DNA from: Chaunax sp. Z400
Taxonomy: Eukaryota; Chordata; Actinopteri; Lophiiformes; Chaunacidae
Direction: 5' to 3'
NCBI GenBank assembly: GCA_037577475.1
Contig: CM075201.1
Location: forward strand, 7,669,501 to 7,733,500
DNA: 64,000 nucleotides
Positions 1-11,840 of this stretch are shown here, in pieces. The first letter of the stretch is position 1, and every line of letters begins with the position of its first letter. The notes under the pieces are model-generated. The model did not search any database, was not told where the DNA came from, and saw only the letters and a list, made by a program, of their open reading frames with translations. Position numbers and translations under genes: made by a program.

Positions 1-884
1 TTTCTTGGTCCAGGAAAAATGAATGGTTTCAGCTTTTGTGTTAAAATACAACAATGACTTCATATCCAGTACGGGGAGCAGCAGTGCTTTGTTGAATCAG
101 GTCGGTCCATTAATCAAAGACTTTCTAACATTTTATCATTAGGCTTGATTTCCCCTGTCTAACAACAGGAACCAACTTGCAGCATCGCAGCAACACAAAC
201 CTTGAGAGTAAAAGTCTGACTCCAGTAAAACCATGTAACTGGTTATGAGATACAAGTTAACAACTTCAGAGTCGTCTCTGATACTTTAAGCTTCTTAGAG
301 TAGAAATGGACAAGCTAAAAAAAAGCTATTGTTACAGTACAAACAAGACCAGCGAATTAAAGTAAACAGAGCCTCTACAGTTCCTGGAAAAATTTCTCAA
401 TGCAGAAACTTGTCAGTACATGCAAAAGGTTAATGTTAGCAGGTTAACACAATTACAATAAACATAGCTAATTGGTACAAAAAGCAGGCAGTTAGTACAA
501 CCTATTCTGTATGAATTTTGAATATGTGATAAAATGTTGGAATCAATTAAATGTGAGCAATAAGTGTATTTAATTGTTCAGGGAATATATTCTTCTATAA
601 TCACCTGCATGTCTCTTAGCTCACATTCTCCCATGGAAAATAATCCTTATTAACTAATCAGACTGATTGTTCCACAGAGTACTGGAGTAGGGATGCAAAT
701 ATGAAAATTAAACATTATTAGAAAAGTACTTGCTGTTCTTACACTCAACAGTTGTGAAGAAAGAAGAAAAAGGTTTTCTCTCATTTTGATGCAAAGACGC
801 AGACCAGGAATTTCACACCTTAAAAGCAAAGAATATTTACCGGGAATCTCATATGTATCCCATACAAGAGTTTGTCTCACTCAC
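1..884 (-). other. nlgn2: nlgn2 intron after the first coding exon (partial)
   Basis: Read on the minus strand, this is the intron that starts at the GTGAGT donor (positions 884 down to 879). It runs off the left edge. I looked for the small alternatively spliced exon that follows at splice site A in neuroligins and did not find it here, so the next exon lies outside the window. The stretch is AT-rich and I see no other coding signal or recognisable repeat. Confidence 0.8.
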
Positions 885-1401
885 CATCTTCAGTGGGCAC
901 ATAGATGTTCAGGTAAAGGCAGTCCTCACTCTGGTTCTGAACATATGTCGCTGCAGCATCCAGGTTGTCCGTGAACCACACCGGTAGCATGATCTCTGGT
1001 AAAACCCCGTGCACATTCTGGGGACACACTGGGGCAAACTGGGTGGCATTGCGAATCTCTTGCCAAGAGCCTGGAGCTTCAGGAGGCTGGAAGCGACGCT
1101 CGCCGATAGGTGCGGTAGCATATGGCACGCCTAAGTACTGTTCCACAGGGCCCAAGATCTCATTGTTCAGCTCCCTCCTAATGCCACGTATCTTTCCATA
1201 GCCTGTGGATACTATGGGGTGTTTTATGTCAACCCGCTGACATGATGAAAGGGTGAGATGTGGCACGAGTCCCAAGAGCAAGAGCAGACAGTGATTAGTA
1301 ACCTGCAGAGAAAAATAATGACGCTTCCCACCATAGCCTCGGTGGCTAGCAGCACTGAGAGGAAAAAACAACATGTCCAAAATAAAAGCTCTTTTAGTCA
1401 T
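885..1401 (-). CDS. nlgn2: Neuroligin-2-like, first coding exon (N-terminal part only)
   Basis: Neuroligin-2 is a postsynaptic, single-pass membrane adhesion protein of inhibitory synapses; its cholinesterase-like ectodomain binds presynaptic neurexins. The exon gives 172 codons plus one base. From about residue 58 it reads as the start of that domain: GKIRGIRRELNNEILGPVEQ, then LGVPYA, RNATQFAPVCPQN, LPEIMLPVWFTDNL, and the carboxylesterase signature EDCLYLNIYVP. The cysteines in PVCPQN and EDCLYL would form the first conserved disulfide; NAT and NQS are N-glycosylation sequons. LPxIMLPVWFTDNL and AAATYVQNQSEDCLYLN fit vertebrate NLGN2 better than NLGN1, 3 or 4. The exon ends after PTED plus one base at a GTGAGT donor, as in the family. 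A hydrophobic HCLLLLLGLVPHLTL segment at about residues 37-51 looks like the signal peptide core. The start is uncertain: Met at 1401 gives a long leader, Met at 1374 is an alternative, and an acceptor at 1303 could replace the leader with an upstream exon. Whether this is the a or b teleost co-orthologue cannot be decided. Confidence 0.93.
1303..1318 (-). other. nlgn2: Strong splice acceptor inside the nlgn2 leader region
   Basis: On the minus strand a pyrimidine run (TTATTTTTCTCTGCAG) ends at 1303, and the next base starts GTTACTAATC. From there the frame stays open into the neuroligin domain but contains no Met before the conserved part. If this acceptor is used, the start codon must lie in an upstream exon. 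If it is not, translation starts at 1401 or 1374 in one continuous exon. Only transcript data can decide. Confidence 0.45.
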
Positions 1402-1636
1402 ATCAGTGGGACTTCAGCTGGGTGTAGAAAACTCAGTGGGTTATGGGAGATAATAAAGGCAAAAAGAGGATTTGTGGACAGAGACAGGTTAAGTTTTTGT
1501 GGGTGACATGGGGAGGCAGAGAGACAGGTAGCATTCTCAGTCAGACTCCGTGGTCTCATCCGCCTTCCTCTTTGGAAATCCCGATGGGTCCAGAGCTGCA
1601 GTCAGGAGGCCAATAACATCTGGAAGACACAGACAG
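1402..1636 (-). other. nlgn2: Candidate 5' UTR of the nlgn2 exon, with upstream acceptor
   Basis: On the minus strand CCTGTCTGTGTCTTCCAG ends at 1620 and is a good acceptor. I see no strong donor between it and the ATG at 1401, so an exon from 1619 to 885 carrying about 218 bases of leader plus the first coding part is a coherent model. The leader would hold several short upstream ATG frames, the first directly after the acceptor. One frame reads 27 codons ending KRKADETTESD then stop, which could instead be the last exon of an unrelated gene. I recognise no such gene. Confidence 0.35.
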
Positions 1637-2324
1637 GTTTTGAGTTAGTCAGTTTGTTTAAAAAGGCACAAGGGGACAACATGGGTAAGCTGATTTCAGC
1701 TAGGATAAGTGTTTGGGGTAATGACACTTGACTGCAGAGGACTCCTTTGTGGTACATATTAACCCAAGGTAAACATTTACTATTCTGCCGCAGCAGACTG
1801 CAGCAGACACCAAGGGTTATATCAGTAATTTAGATAACTGTTTTACCTGAAAATATTGATGTGTTTTTTTTTGGTTTGTTTTTTGAATTGATGTTTATCC
1901 ACTAATGATAAAGTTGTTTGAGTGAAATGTAATTATTTTGGGATGCTGCACTGCTAATGTTGGAAAAAAACTATCTGCAAAGAAGAGAATGACACATACT
2001 GCATGCACAGAACCAATAGCTACGATGATACAAACAAAAAGCATTTATTTAAAGTTTTAATTTACCTGAAGTGATTCAATATTATGATGACTGATAATTT
2101 ACTTTTTTTAAATTTTCACAGCAGACAACAAAACAACAATAAAATTTTGAGGACATCATAAGTGTGATGTGCTACTGGATCGTGCCTCCATGAATTTCCT
2201 GCAGGTTATTTATTTATTATGTGGTCATATTGCATCTTGTATTATGTAATATTTCCAGAAATACTGTAATCGTATGGGCTTGTGTGTGACCTTAAATTGT
2301 GGCAAATGTACTGTATATCGTGTG
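1637..2324. other. Non-coding stretch, nothing recognised
   Basis: AT-rich sequence upstream of the nlgn2 coding exon, possibly part of its 5' intron if the distal promoter near 28 kb is used. I see no exon, RNA gene or classifiable repeat. Confidence 0.5.
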
Positions 2325-2515
2325 ATTAGCAAGGTTTAGCATGCTAAAAGGCTAATCTGAGATGGTGAACGTAGTAAACATTATACACGCTAAACATCAG
2401 CATGTTAGCACTGTCGATGTGATCGAGCTGATGTTGGGATTTAGCTCAAATAACCCCTGTGCCTGAGTACAACCTCACAGTGCTGCTGGTGGAATTGCAG
2501 ACAGAGGTCAAGTCC
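2325..2515 (+). repeat. Teleost interspersed repeat with GCTAACATGCTAA-type core
   Basis: The order of blocks TTAGCATGCTAA, GAGATGGTGAACGTAGTAAA, CATTATACACGCTAAACATC, AGCATGTTAGCA, TTTAGCTCAAA and AGTACAACCTCACAGTGCTG matches from memory a very common short repeat of teleost genomes. It is diverged by many point changes and has no coding capacity. I cannot assign its superfamily. It is probably a non-autonomous DNA element. Confidence 0.72.
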
Positions 2516-4384
2516 TCTTTGAGTTTCAATTAAAGGTTTGTCATGCTTCCTTAAAAATGTAATTAATGCAATTAAACATGTTCTTGTCCTTTTGAGGATA
2601 ACAATACTTCTGACTTCTGAGTTCTGACTTTGCAGCAGAAATGGTGTCTAAAATAGGAGGCGTAACTCTTCACTACATGTATATGAAAGCATCAGAAATT
2701 ATGCTGCTATGGTGCATTCATCTCAATGTATTATAAGGGCATTCATTATGTTTACTGGTGCTTTTTCATATAGCTCATTTTTTGCCACTGTGCTCATTTA
2801 TCTCCTTTCCCACTGTAACTTTAGTTCTATATAACTATATTCTATATATTCTATTCTATATAACTCTTTGCTATCATAGCAGCAGCTACCATTGAGAGTT
2901 ATGTGCATGCAGCTTTTATTTGCTCTGTTTCATTAGGGCTTATTTTGGGCTCTTGTAATGGCAGCTGCATTTTATCGACACTTCTCAGGACAGGTGTCTT
3001 GCTGTTGGTCAGTTGGGCTAAGCTGTTGTTTTCCTAAAGGTACTGTGTACATACCAAATCCAGAATGCAAATAACGATGCGTCACATCTGCAAAAGGGGC
3101 TTGTGTGATGCCTCACTAACACATTTGGGGTTCAAACACACAACCGTATTTAGAGTTGCAAATTTGTGATGATGTCACCATGGAAAACACTGGGGTGCAA
3201 AGTTTGGAGGGAGCCCTGGGTTACATTGGAATCTGCCTTGCTTGTAAACCTATAGGATGAGCTTAAACTTTGGAACAGAAGCTTACAATGAGCATGAATG
3301 CAGGGTTAAGTGTCTCAAAAATATTTAGCCTGGATGCAAAAACTCAGTCTATAATCTAAAATGAGACTAATTGACCATGGAGTAATGTGGCCCCTGCTGA
3401 CAATTTTCATCTTCCAAATAATTAAAACATTTTGAAGCATAAAAACACTTGTCTTGCAATGATTCAACAAAAAGCACAAATAAACAAAAGCATGTTCCTG
3501 CATCATTTTGAGGCGTAAATGAGCAAATCCCTATTAGCCCTGCACCCCCTATCAGTCATCCACACTGCGTGAGAGGTAGCCTTTCCCTTTAAACTCACTT
3601 CAGTTGGTTCTAGCTTCCACATCATTACAGATGAATGCTCAGTGCTTATCTCATTCTGGCTTTGGGAGATGGAGTCGTTTAGGTGTGATGAGACTTTATG
3701 TGGCGCTAACAGTTGGTTGAATGCTGCCTCATCCTTCCACCCTCAACCCGGCAAATAGCCACACTCCACTGCAGCCAGCAGACACAAGGGATGGCAAAAA
3801 TATACAGCAGAAAGATGGCGTGCAATATTACAGGATGTTCAAAGTTAGTGATGTGAGTGTCTTCATCAGGACAAAACAGGAACAAGTTGTCTGGAAAAAA
3901 AAATATCAGTTCATTAAAGCCCTCAGAGAGACTCCTTGTGACAACTCTGCTGATTCAAGGAGGTACGATGTGTAAGGACACCCTGAATTCTCATCAGAAA
4001 TTAGTATGCATACATAGTCAAGCTTGAAATGCAACAAAAAAGATTGATGTGAATTATACACGGTACATGACTCTCAGCACAAGGTTGTGAATGTGATTTA
4101 ATGATGCCACGAGACTTTCTTGGAAAAAAGAGGCAAAGAAACCATGACTGAGGTGTGCACATGTTTAAAAACTGTTCATCTCCTTTCTGCTTTTTAAATT
4201 TAGCCAGACATTTAAAGCAATAGGTCAAAATGTAGGGAGATTTGTTTATTCTTGTTCTTGCTCAGATTTAGATGGTTTAGATTCTTCTCGATCCTGTATA
4301 TTTTCTGTCTTGTATGTTTGTCTGTCCCTTATATTTTTCTGTCCTGTACATTTTAATGTCCTGCATATTTCTACTGACACTCAC
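2516..4384. other. Non-coding stretch, nothing recognised
   Basis: No exon-like frame, tRNA or classifiable repeat was seen. It contains a short TATA/TTCTATATA-rich patch at about 2826-2866. The open frames here are short and have neither domain-like composition nor flanking splice sites. Confidence 0.5.
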
Positions 4385-4660
4385 ATATCTATATATCTAT
4401 CTATATATATATCTATATACATCTATATATCTATATATATATATATCTATATATCTATATATATATATAAATCTATCTATATATATATATCTATATATCT
4501 ATATATCTATATATATATAGATATATATATATAGATATATAGATATATATATATAGATATATCTCTATATCTATCTATATATTTATATATAGATATATCT
4601 CTATATCTATCTATATATTTATATATCTCTATATATATTTATATATAGAGAGATCTATAA

Positions 4661-4698
<38 letters not shown>
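4385..4698. repeat. Compound AT-rich microsatellite (TATC/GATA and TA)
   Basis: About 314 bases of mixed CTAT, CTATATAT and TA units. The strand sense switches: TATC-type units dominate to about 4515, then the complementary AGATATATA units to about 4560, then both again. This makes long self-complementary arms. It ends in about 18 uninterrupted TA-type dinucleotides. The tyrosine/isoleucine-rich frames in it are artefacts. Confidence 0.95.
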
Positions 4699-4701
<3 letters not shown>

Positions 4702-6265
4702 GTTGATATCATCATCATCTCACATTTGTCTTCTTGATAAGGCAAATTCTAGTTTATTACAATTCCTAACAAGGTAACCTCTTGTCTTGTAACAATTGAA
4801 ATTTGTCAAATGAAATAATAGGCATTGTAACAAACTAAATAGAAAAAGAAATTGATTCATAACTTTGGGCAGATTTGGGTGTGGCTTTTGAGAACTATCA
4901 AATAAGTTGTATATACCTCCCGTGAGGCAACCTACGTCCCCCCAAGTGATTAAAACAAAAATTTGATGTGCACCAAAACTTGTTTTACACCACCCCTCCC
5001 CTCTCATAAATAAAGAGTCCCTTACATACCCATTCTGATTTTAAAACAACCACCTGTGCTTGTATTCTCACAGTAAATGTGAACAAACAACACAAGGCAA
5101 AGGTCAGAGTATCTTCAATGCCCACAGTAGTTCCAGGCACATAGTGGCACAGTATGTAAGTACTGGCTGGCATGTGTGGGCTAAATGTTTGTAGCCTATC
5201 TACAGTTGTTCTCTGTAATCCTTGCCTCCCTGCATGCACTAGCAACAATGTACACACACAAGCATAAAATCCATCGAGACATCAGATGCTGCATGTCAGT
5301 CGAGACTCCAAGGTAAGAGCGAATTGGTCTGTTCTCAACCTCTCACATGTGACTTGCAGATGACAGTACCATAACATCGCTAACATCTGTTCACGTCAAC
5401 CATCCATGAGCTGAAGCGGCACTGAGCGTGCATCTTCATGCACAAATTGGGGCAAACTAACCCACAAATCACTGGGCTGATTTCATACTGTGTTTTGTCT
5501 AAAGGTATTCCTGCGTGCTGCAGCTGTTTGAGAAGGTAATGTCCCTCAGCTAGTGGGACACTTTTATGAGTATATTCAAAGTGGTTTGTGAAAACTTCTG
5601 CAGGATGATGATGCTGGTGAAAATGCTTGTGTTGGGATATATTGCTTTGTTTCCACTTAAGGTGTTGAAACTACATGCGCTACTTCAGCTGTCAAATTGC
5701 TCGTTGCTAGTCAACAACTGTGGAGGACAAGCAGTTAAGCGAGCTCGAAACAGTGTGCTGTGTTTTTGATTACAGTTGGGCATCTGCTATCTCCTGTCAC
5801 TGTGCTTAGAAAACAGGATCCTTTCATTTAAAAAAAAAAAAAAAATACAACACCGCTCTGATGGCTGTATGATGCATTCTCCAGTAAGCAATATTCTCTA
5901 GAGACAGCAAGCCATTATTGATATCTAATGCAAAGATAACTTCCTTCAGCAAAGAGAGATCAATAGTGGCATTTGGAGTTCGTATCCAACAACTTCAATA
6001 GCAGATCAACCTCATCCATGACAGCCTCATGATAATTTGCAAAATATGACCTTCAGTTATTTTTTCACTGCATGGACATGTGAACATCCGAACTCAGCAA
6101 CTCACAAATTGAGTGATTCTCTGTTTAAGAGAACCTGGGGATTTTCTCAGCAGGAGACTAACTAGAGGTCTGTATCCATTACTGTTTTTTTTTTTTACTT
6201 TACACTATCACTAAAATGTTGGCTTCATTCATAAATTTGGTGACAATGGAGAAATATGTTGTAAC
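4699..6265. other. Non-coding stretch, nothing recognised
   Basis: Contains an A-run of 16 at about 5830 and otherwise ordinary AT-rich sequence. No coding exon, RNA gene or classifiable repeat could be supported. Confidence 0.5.
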
Positions 6266-6270
6266 TGTGT

Positions 6271-6301
<31 letters not shown>

Positions 6302-6304
6302 GGG
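6266..6304 (+). repeat. (TG)n run followed by a 20-base G run
   Basis: Nineteen bases of alternating TG lead directly into twenty consecutive Gs. The G run has quadruplex potential and is a likely site of polymerase slippage and assembly error. Confidence 0.95.
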
Positions 6305-6361
6305 CTCAAAGCTGGGTTCTGGGTTTGAATACCAACCTGGGGTGTTGAATGGGTATGTAGG

Positions 6362-6502
6362 GGGATTTCCAGTCTTTATGCTACGCTAAGTTAGCTACCT
6401 GTTGGGGGTAGCTTCATATTTATTGTACAAGCATGTATTTGGTGTCAATCTTCTCATTTAACTCTAAGCAACAGGTTTAGAATGTTGAACTATTAGTTTA
6501 AG
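6362..6502 (+). repeat. Teleost interspersed repeat (TTTATGCTAAGCTAAGCTA type)
   Basis: The string of blocks TTTCCAGTCTTTATGCTACG, TAAGTTAGCTA, GTAGCTTCATATTTATTGTA, TCTTCTCATTTAACTCTAAG and TTGAACTATTAGTTTAA matches from memory a frequent short teleost repeat that normally ends GTTGAACTATTCCTTTAA. It is degraded and non-coding. The bases just upstream (GGGTTTGAATACC at about 6320) resemble a tRNA B box, so a SINE-like head may precede it. Confidence 0.75.
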
Positions 6503-7974
6503 ATGTGAAATCTTTTCTTCCCACAAAATTTATTTCCCAAAAGTCTCCATAATGAGGGAATACACTTTTATCCTACTGCTATTTCTTGCAGATGCTGGTT
6601 CAGAGAAAGAAATGTTTAGTCATCCTCATATTTCACGGCAGCTATCAGGGGACTAGGAATAAGATACAGTAGGTTTGTCCAAAATGAATGCTTGATTGCA
6701 AATGTGTTATAGAGTTAAATACATTTCCATAAAAATCTGTAGCTTTAGTAGATTTCAAACATGTACCAGACATGTAAATGTGAGGTGCTGGCCTTGAGCA
6801 TCATGAAGTTTCCCCCTGATGATGAAGGGAATACGACTTTTAGCAGGTAAAGTGAAAAACGTGTATTCAGTTTTGATTAAAATAGACGTTTAGAGGTTTT
6901 AATATTCCTTAAATCTTTAATGGACAAGAAGAGATGAATAAGTCGTCTTGCTGATGACGTGAGAGGGTAACAGAAGAACTAGAGCTAAGATTAGACTCGT
7001 CACGCTGCATGTAGACTCAGGCAATTTGCCTCATCGTCTTTTCACACTAGACATTGAAGCTATCCAGATCCGGCCCAATGCACCCATGTACAAATGACTG
7101 AATGGACTGAATGACAGGAATAGGAGATGAGGGAAGAAATGCCCACTCCCAGAAAGTGTAGCATGATAACAGAATGTATTAGTTTGTAATCTGTAACCAT
7201 TATATGACCCAACAGGGCAGAGGGGAAATACACTATTCATACACTATTGGGTAAGTTATGTCATTTTGAGGCCAGTGTCAGCCTATTCTTGTGTTTGGGA
7301 CAATCTGTGATTCATTTGCTTTGAGACCCAACCAGTCGACTCAGATAAAAGCCATCCTGTGCAGCTGTCACTTCATTTTTAGGTCACAATCCCGGAATTA
7401 ATTTGGCAAAAATAAAATGACTAACAATTTATTGAAAAAGTGTCTTTTAATTAGAGAACACCGTTGAGCCTCTAAATATTTTTGTCTATCTCTGACATGT
7501 CAAAAACATGAAGAGTGAAGCCCCTGCAGTCACGTCAACTGAGCTTTAAACCATATTAGTATTATTGTAATAGGATCAATGTTGAACCTTCTGACAAGAT
7601 ATTTATATTGTAACATATTCTTTCAAGCTATGGAGATGATAAATCACTGCTGACTGCTAACAGTGTAATTAAATCTGTGTAGTTAATAAGAATGTCTAAC
7701 ATATTAATCAGGCAGGTTGGTAAGGATTTTTTGCCAGTCACAATGCAGTTTGGGGGTGTATATATATATATACCCATCACAGAAACACATGTTTTCTTGT
7801 TATTTGTTGGAAAAAAAACTTGCTCCAAGCTTGGGGTGAATGAAAAAAATCAATACTTAGATGGACGATGTGACAATTCGGCATTGATTCACAAATTTCC
7901 TTTTCCAGTAAGTGGTTGCGTATGGTTACTTGTGGATACTGAGTATTAATACAGTACATTCACGCGTACATGAG
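6503..7974. other. Non-coding stretch, nothing recognised
   Basis: Ordinary AT-rich sequence with a short palindromic TATATATA patch near 7760. No exon or classifiable repeat was found. Confidence 0.5.
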
Positions 7975-7979
7975 TAAAT

Positions 7980-8601
7980 TGTCATGGTTCGGTATTTTAG
8001 GTTACCATTTCCTGTTTTATTTTGAAACAGTTTTCCATGCCACGTGTGTTTGCTTTGCATTTCCTGTGTTTTGATCTTTACACCATTTGTTCTCCTGCCT
8101 CTGCTTTGGTCTTCTATGTTTTTAGTCCCTGTGTTTGTTTTGCTCTGTCCTATGTTAGTTCATCCTCCTCATGTTTTCCCCTTTAAGGCTTCCCCTTCTC
8201 TTCATTTTCCCTCCTCTGTAATGTTCTGATCATTCCCACCTGTCTCTGGTTGTCTCCTCCTCCCTGTGCCACCTGTTCCCCATCTCCTCTCGTTACCTGT
8301 GTATTTAGTCTGTGTGTTTCTTCCCTTCTTTGTCAGTTTGTCTGTTATACCCTGTGTTACCCTGTCTTGCTCTGCCTTGTCTGTCCTGCCTTGTCCTGCT
8401 TTGTCCTACTGATTCCTGTTTTGCCTTAGTTTTTGCCTCTTGTTTTTGGATTTTGGACCTTGGATTCTGTTGCCTTCAGTTTGTTCACAGTTTTGCCTTT
8501 CTTTGTTGCTTTTTTAAATTAATTTAATTAAATATCTGAACTGCACTCTCTGCGCTCTTGATTGTCTGCATCTGGGTCCTATTTTTGAACCACGCCTAAC
8601 A
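7980..8601 (+). mobile_element. Solo-LTR-like element with 5-bp target duplication
   Basis: The element starts TGTCATGG and ends CCTAACA, giving the TG...CA ends of an LTR. It is bracketed by the same 5 bases, TAAAT, at 7975-7979 and 8602-8606. The body is pyrimidine-rich with repeated CCTGTGT/CCTTGTCCTG motifs, a TATTTAGTC patch that could be a TATA-like box, and an AATTAAAT poly(A)-like signal about 75 bases before the end, followed by CTGCATCTGGGTCC. That closing block is typical of a common teleost repeat family whose members end near TGACA. No gag or pol frame is present. A non-autonomous element with these ends is the alternative. Confidence 0.7.
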
Positions 8602-8606
8602 TAAAT

Positions 8607-8924
8607 TGATTACAGAATGTGACAGATTAATGCCTTTACACTATTGCTGGAGTCATATCTTAAAATATCTCCAAACTGCTGATTGTTCCTTGTCAGCCTA
8701 CCTGAGAGGTTAATGCCATATTGCCATTACGTGGTATTGGGTGCATTGTATCAGAGTACTTTATGATTATAAGTAAGAGTATATCAGAAAAGTATCAGAC
8801 CAATGCCCAATACTGGCATCTTGTAATGCATTTTCACAAATGGCAGTGTTAATGTCAAGAGAATTGCGTTTGTGAGCCAAAGGTCACATGAAGTACGATG
8901 GGAATACTTGCTACGCCATCTCCC
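8607..8924. other. Non-coding stretch, nothing recognised
   Basis: No exon, RNA gene or known repeat seen. Confidence 0.45.
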
Positions 8925-9210
8925 AGAGAAAAAAAACCAACAGAGCGAAGCATGGATGAAATGAGTCTGGCTGATCAGCACACAATGCAGCATTAAACAC
9001 CTTAAACCAACAGTGAAGTGAAGGAAATCAAAAACCCTGCACCTGCTCAGCATCTTGGACAACAATGGCTTTTCCCCAGGGCTAATGATGCATCAGAGGC
9101 TGCTCTCCACGTTAATATCAACATCAACATTGCAATATCCCCTTATTTTGTTATCCTCCTGCAGGAAGGAGACTGTAAGAAACAATAAAATTAATTCATT
9201 AAAGATTCAC
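8925..9210 (+). repeat. Copy A of a diverged repeat shared with 17845-18090
   Basis: This stretch and the one at 17845-18090 share, in the same order and orientation, GCTGATCAGCACACAATGCA / GCTGACCAGCACACACTGCA, then GCAGCATTAAACACCTTAAA / GCAGCATTTAACAACTTTAA, then CCCCAGGGCTAATGATGCA / CCCCAGAGCTAATGGTGCA, then an AATTCATT / TGATTCATTT block. The order and spacing rule out chance. It may be an old interspersed repeat or a local duplication. No coding frame spans it. Confidence 0.65.
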
Positions 9211-11840
9211 TGGCAGCATTTTGGCTTCAAGTTGAAGGGAAATGGGTTTGGAAAAGAGCCACATTTGTCAAGTTGTTTTCCAAACTAATTAAGGATCAAG
9301 TTTTAAATTTATTAAGTACAGTGAGAAAAAAAAGAAGAGATCAAAAAGTCTTGATGCATCAAAACACATCAGTGCATCATTTTATCACAGCCCCCGAATC
9401 AGAATTAATTAGTTTTCACTGCTCATAAATGCTAAATAGGGAGTTAAAAGTTAATTGTTTTAAGAAAATAAACATTTAAGGTTCCAAGTGCTTGGATGAA
9501 TTTCGTGATGACCCCATAATTAAGGAGAGCCATTCATTTTGCTGTTAGGGCTGATGAAGGCTGTGAGCTCCATCCCACAATTAAACTATAAAAACAAAAC
9601 TAAAAACTCTCCAGACTCGCAGAGCAGCTCGATCCGACAGCCATGGCTGCTTCATGTGCCCCTGCTTTCCAATCCTCAACAGACTGTAGCCAAAAAAAAA
9701 AAAAATGTGTTTTACACTTACCAAACATCAACTGATTTCAAACATCACAAAAGAATGACGGGCTGAGGAGCAGATATGCCTCGTACTCAATTCAAAACAC
9801 AGGTCAAAGCAAATTCAATACAATTATATTTTTTACACTACGACACATTCACCCCAACAGTTGCCAATACGAACACACAAGTCAGGATTAGAAAAAGTTC
9901 ACAAATGATCAAGCGGAAATTAATTACAAGGGTCTTAATGAGGCATCAGTGCAGGTTATTAAAGCAGCAGGTAGGATCATAAAGCAGGCAGCAGTAGAAG
10001 TAGGTAGGTTTCACTGCTGGACCAGAAAATCAATATGTTGTTGTTGGTTGGCACTTCTTTCTCTTTAACACCTGTAGATCACATGGGAAATCCCTCTTAT
10101 CTTCAAACTCTCCTCATCAGCATAAACAGAGTAACATATCTTGACAGCTACTGGCCAGACACTAAGAATTCGGTATAGATGAACACTGCTGCCTTTAGGG
10201 GGGCCTTTACTTTTTATTTATCTGTTTGCTTAACTGTGTTTGGTAGCTGCGAGTGGGAGAATGTGTCATAATGAAGCCAAGTAGTGTGTGCAATCTGGTG
10301 GCACACTAATTAGCGATGATCTAGGTGAAATGCTAGCTGTGTTAGTGTGTATATTGGTGTCTGTGGGCTCTACACACAGTTTGAGGGAGCAGTCTGACAG
10401 CTGCTTTGCCTCAGGCTTAAAGCTAATTCTAGAATAAAATGGCCCAATAAGTTAAATAGAGAACACGGCTTAGCCATGGCAAAGTAATTGCCTCACTCCA
10501 TATTCAAATATTAATAATGATGCGGACGATAATCCTTTTCAAATCTACATTCTGGAAAAAAATAAAATAGAGGGAACAATAGAGATGGTTGCAAAGATGA
10601 AGACAATACATAAAAGCATGTCTAGAGGGGTGAAATTTCAAAGAAGATTTACAGGATAACACAGAAATAACTAGTTCACGTTCCTCAGGCAGGAACATTC
10701 AAGGCTAAGCCCCCATAGCAAAACTGCAGTCAGCTTTATTCTCGACTCCAGACCGAGAGAGAGTGTCAAAAAAACAAAAGCCTCAGGATCTGACAGGGAA
10801 AGTCTAAATGTAGCCATGGGCCACACGCTTCTGCGGTCTACTTTAAATGTGATCACGGAAAAGTGATGACATAAAGCCAAAACCTTACAATATCACACAA
10901 GTTTACATCATGCTGTAGCATCTATGCCCGGCATAGTATCCCATTTGTCCCAGAACTCATGTTTCTGACGCACATGTGTTGTGAACATTTCATTGGTAAT
11001 GTGGAAGTCTGACTAATTCATTACCAGCTAGCCCACATTCTGACCTGGCAAATCCCTCTCTCTTTATTTGGATGACGTTTGGATAGGACATGTAATAAGC
11101 TGGCAGAATAATAGCCATGGAGACTGTAAATGTACAGTATATGCTACTAGATACTCGAGTCTTTGTGAAAAAAATAAACATGTTTTATAAGACTCGGAAT
11201 GAAATAATTGGTTTATTCCAAGAGTTTATTCACTGCTGCATCCATTTGCACATTGACATTCTATTTTACTGTCATCAAACAAGTCCAGGGTTCCCAGATT
11301 AATTATAGCTGATATTACGCTGTAATTTTTATGATACAAAATTAATCATAAAAAAAGCCATTTGGTTTTGCACAAAATACCCCAATAAGCCTTTAATTAA
11401 ATGTGAGATGCTACGTATTCTAATTTTAAGGTTTGACATATTTGTATTTCTCTGAAGAAGCCTTGTTCTCTAGAATAATCACAATAAATTAAATGTGCTC
11501 TCCTAAAGTGGTGCCAGAGCAGTGGCAGCCATAAAGGGGCCACATTTTGCATAGAGGAGACAAGTATGCGTCCAACATTCAGGCACATTTCCTTATTCAG
11601 TAAGATGTGTTTACATTTCACCAGTCATTACTGGTTTGCTATTGGCTCTACAGCGTAGCTTTGAGAACAGACACATAATGGAATATATCTTGCAGATTGT
11701 GTCTGTCAAAAAAGCTTAGATAATAAAAATTCTTAATTTTAATATTTATTAAATTTTAAACTGGGGTTCATAGAAAACATAATACATACTACAGTTCACT
11801 TCCAAACATGTGATACATATTCATTTGTTCAAAGTTTCCC
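9211..11840. other. Non-coding stretch, nothing recognised
   Basis: AT-rich sequence with an A run at about 9691-9704. Several 60-75 residue open frames are present, but they lack domain-like composition, splice context or similarity I can recognise. Confidence 0.5.

Noticed and set aside
4310..4534. Tyr/Ile-rich frames that look like membrane peptides
   Set aside because: Translation of the TATC/TA microsatellite.
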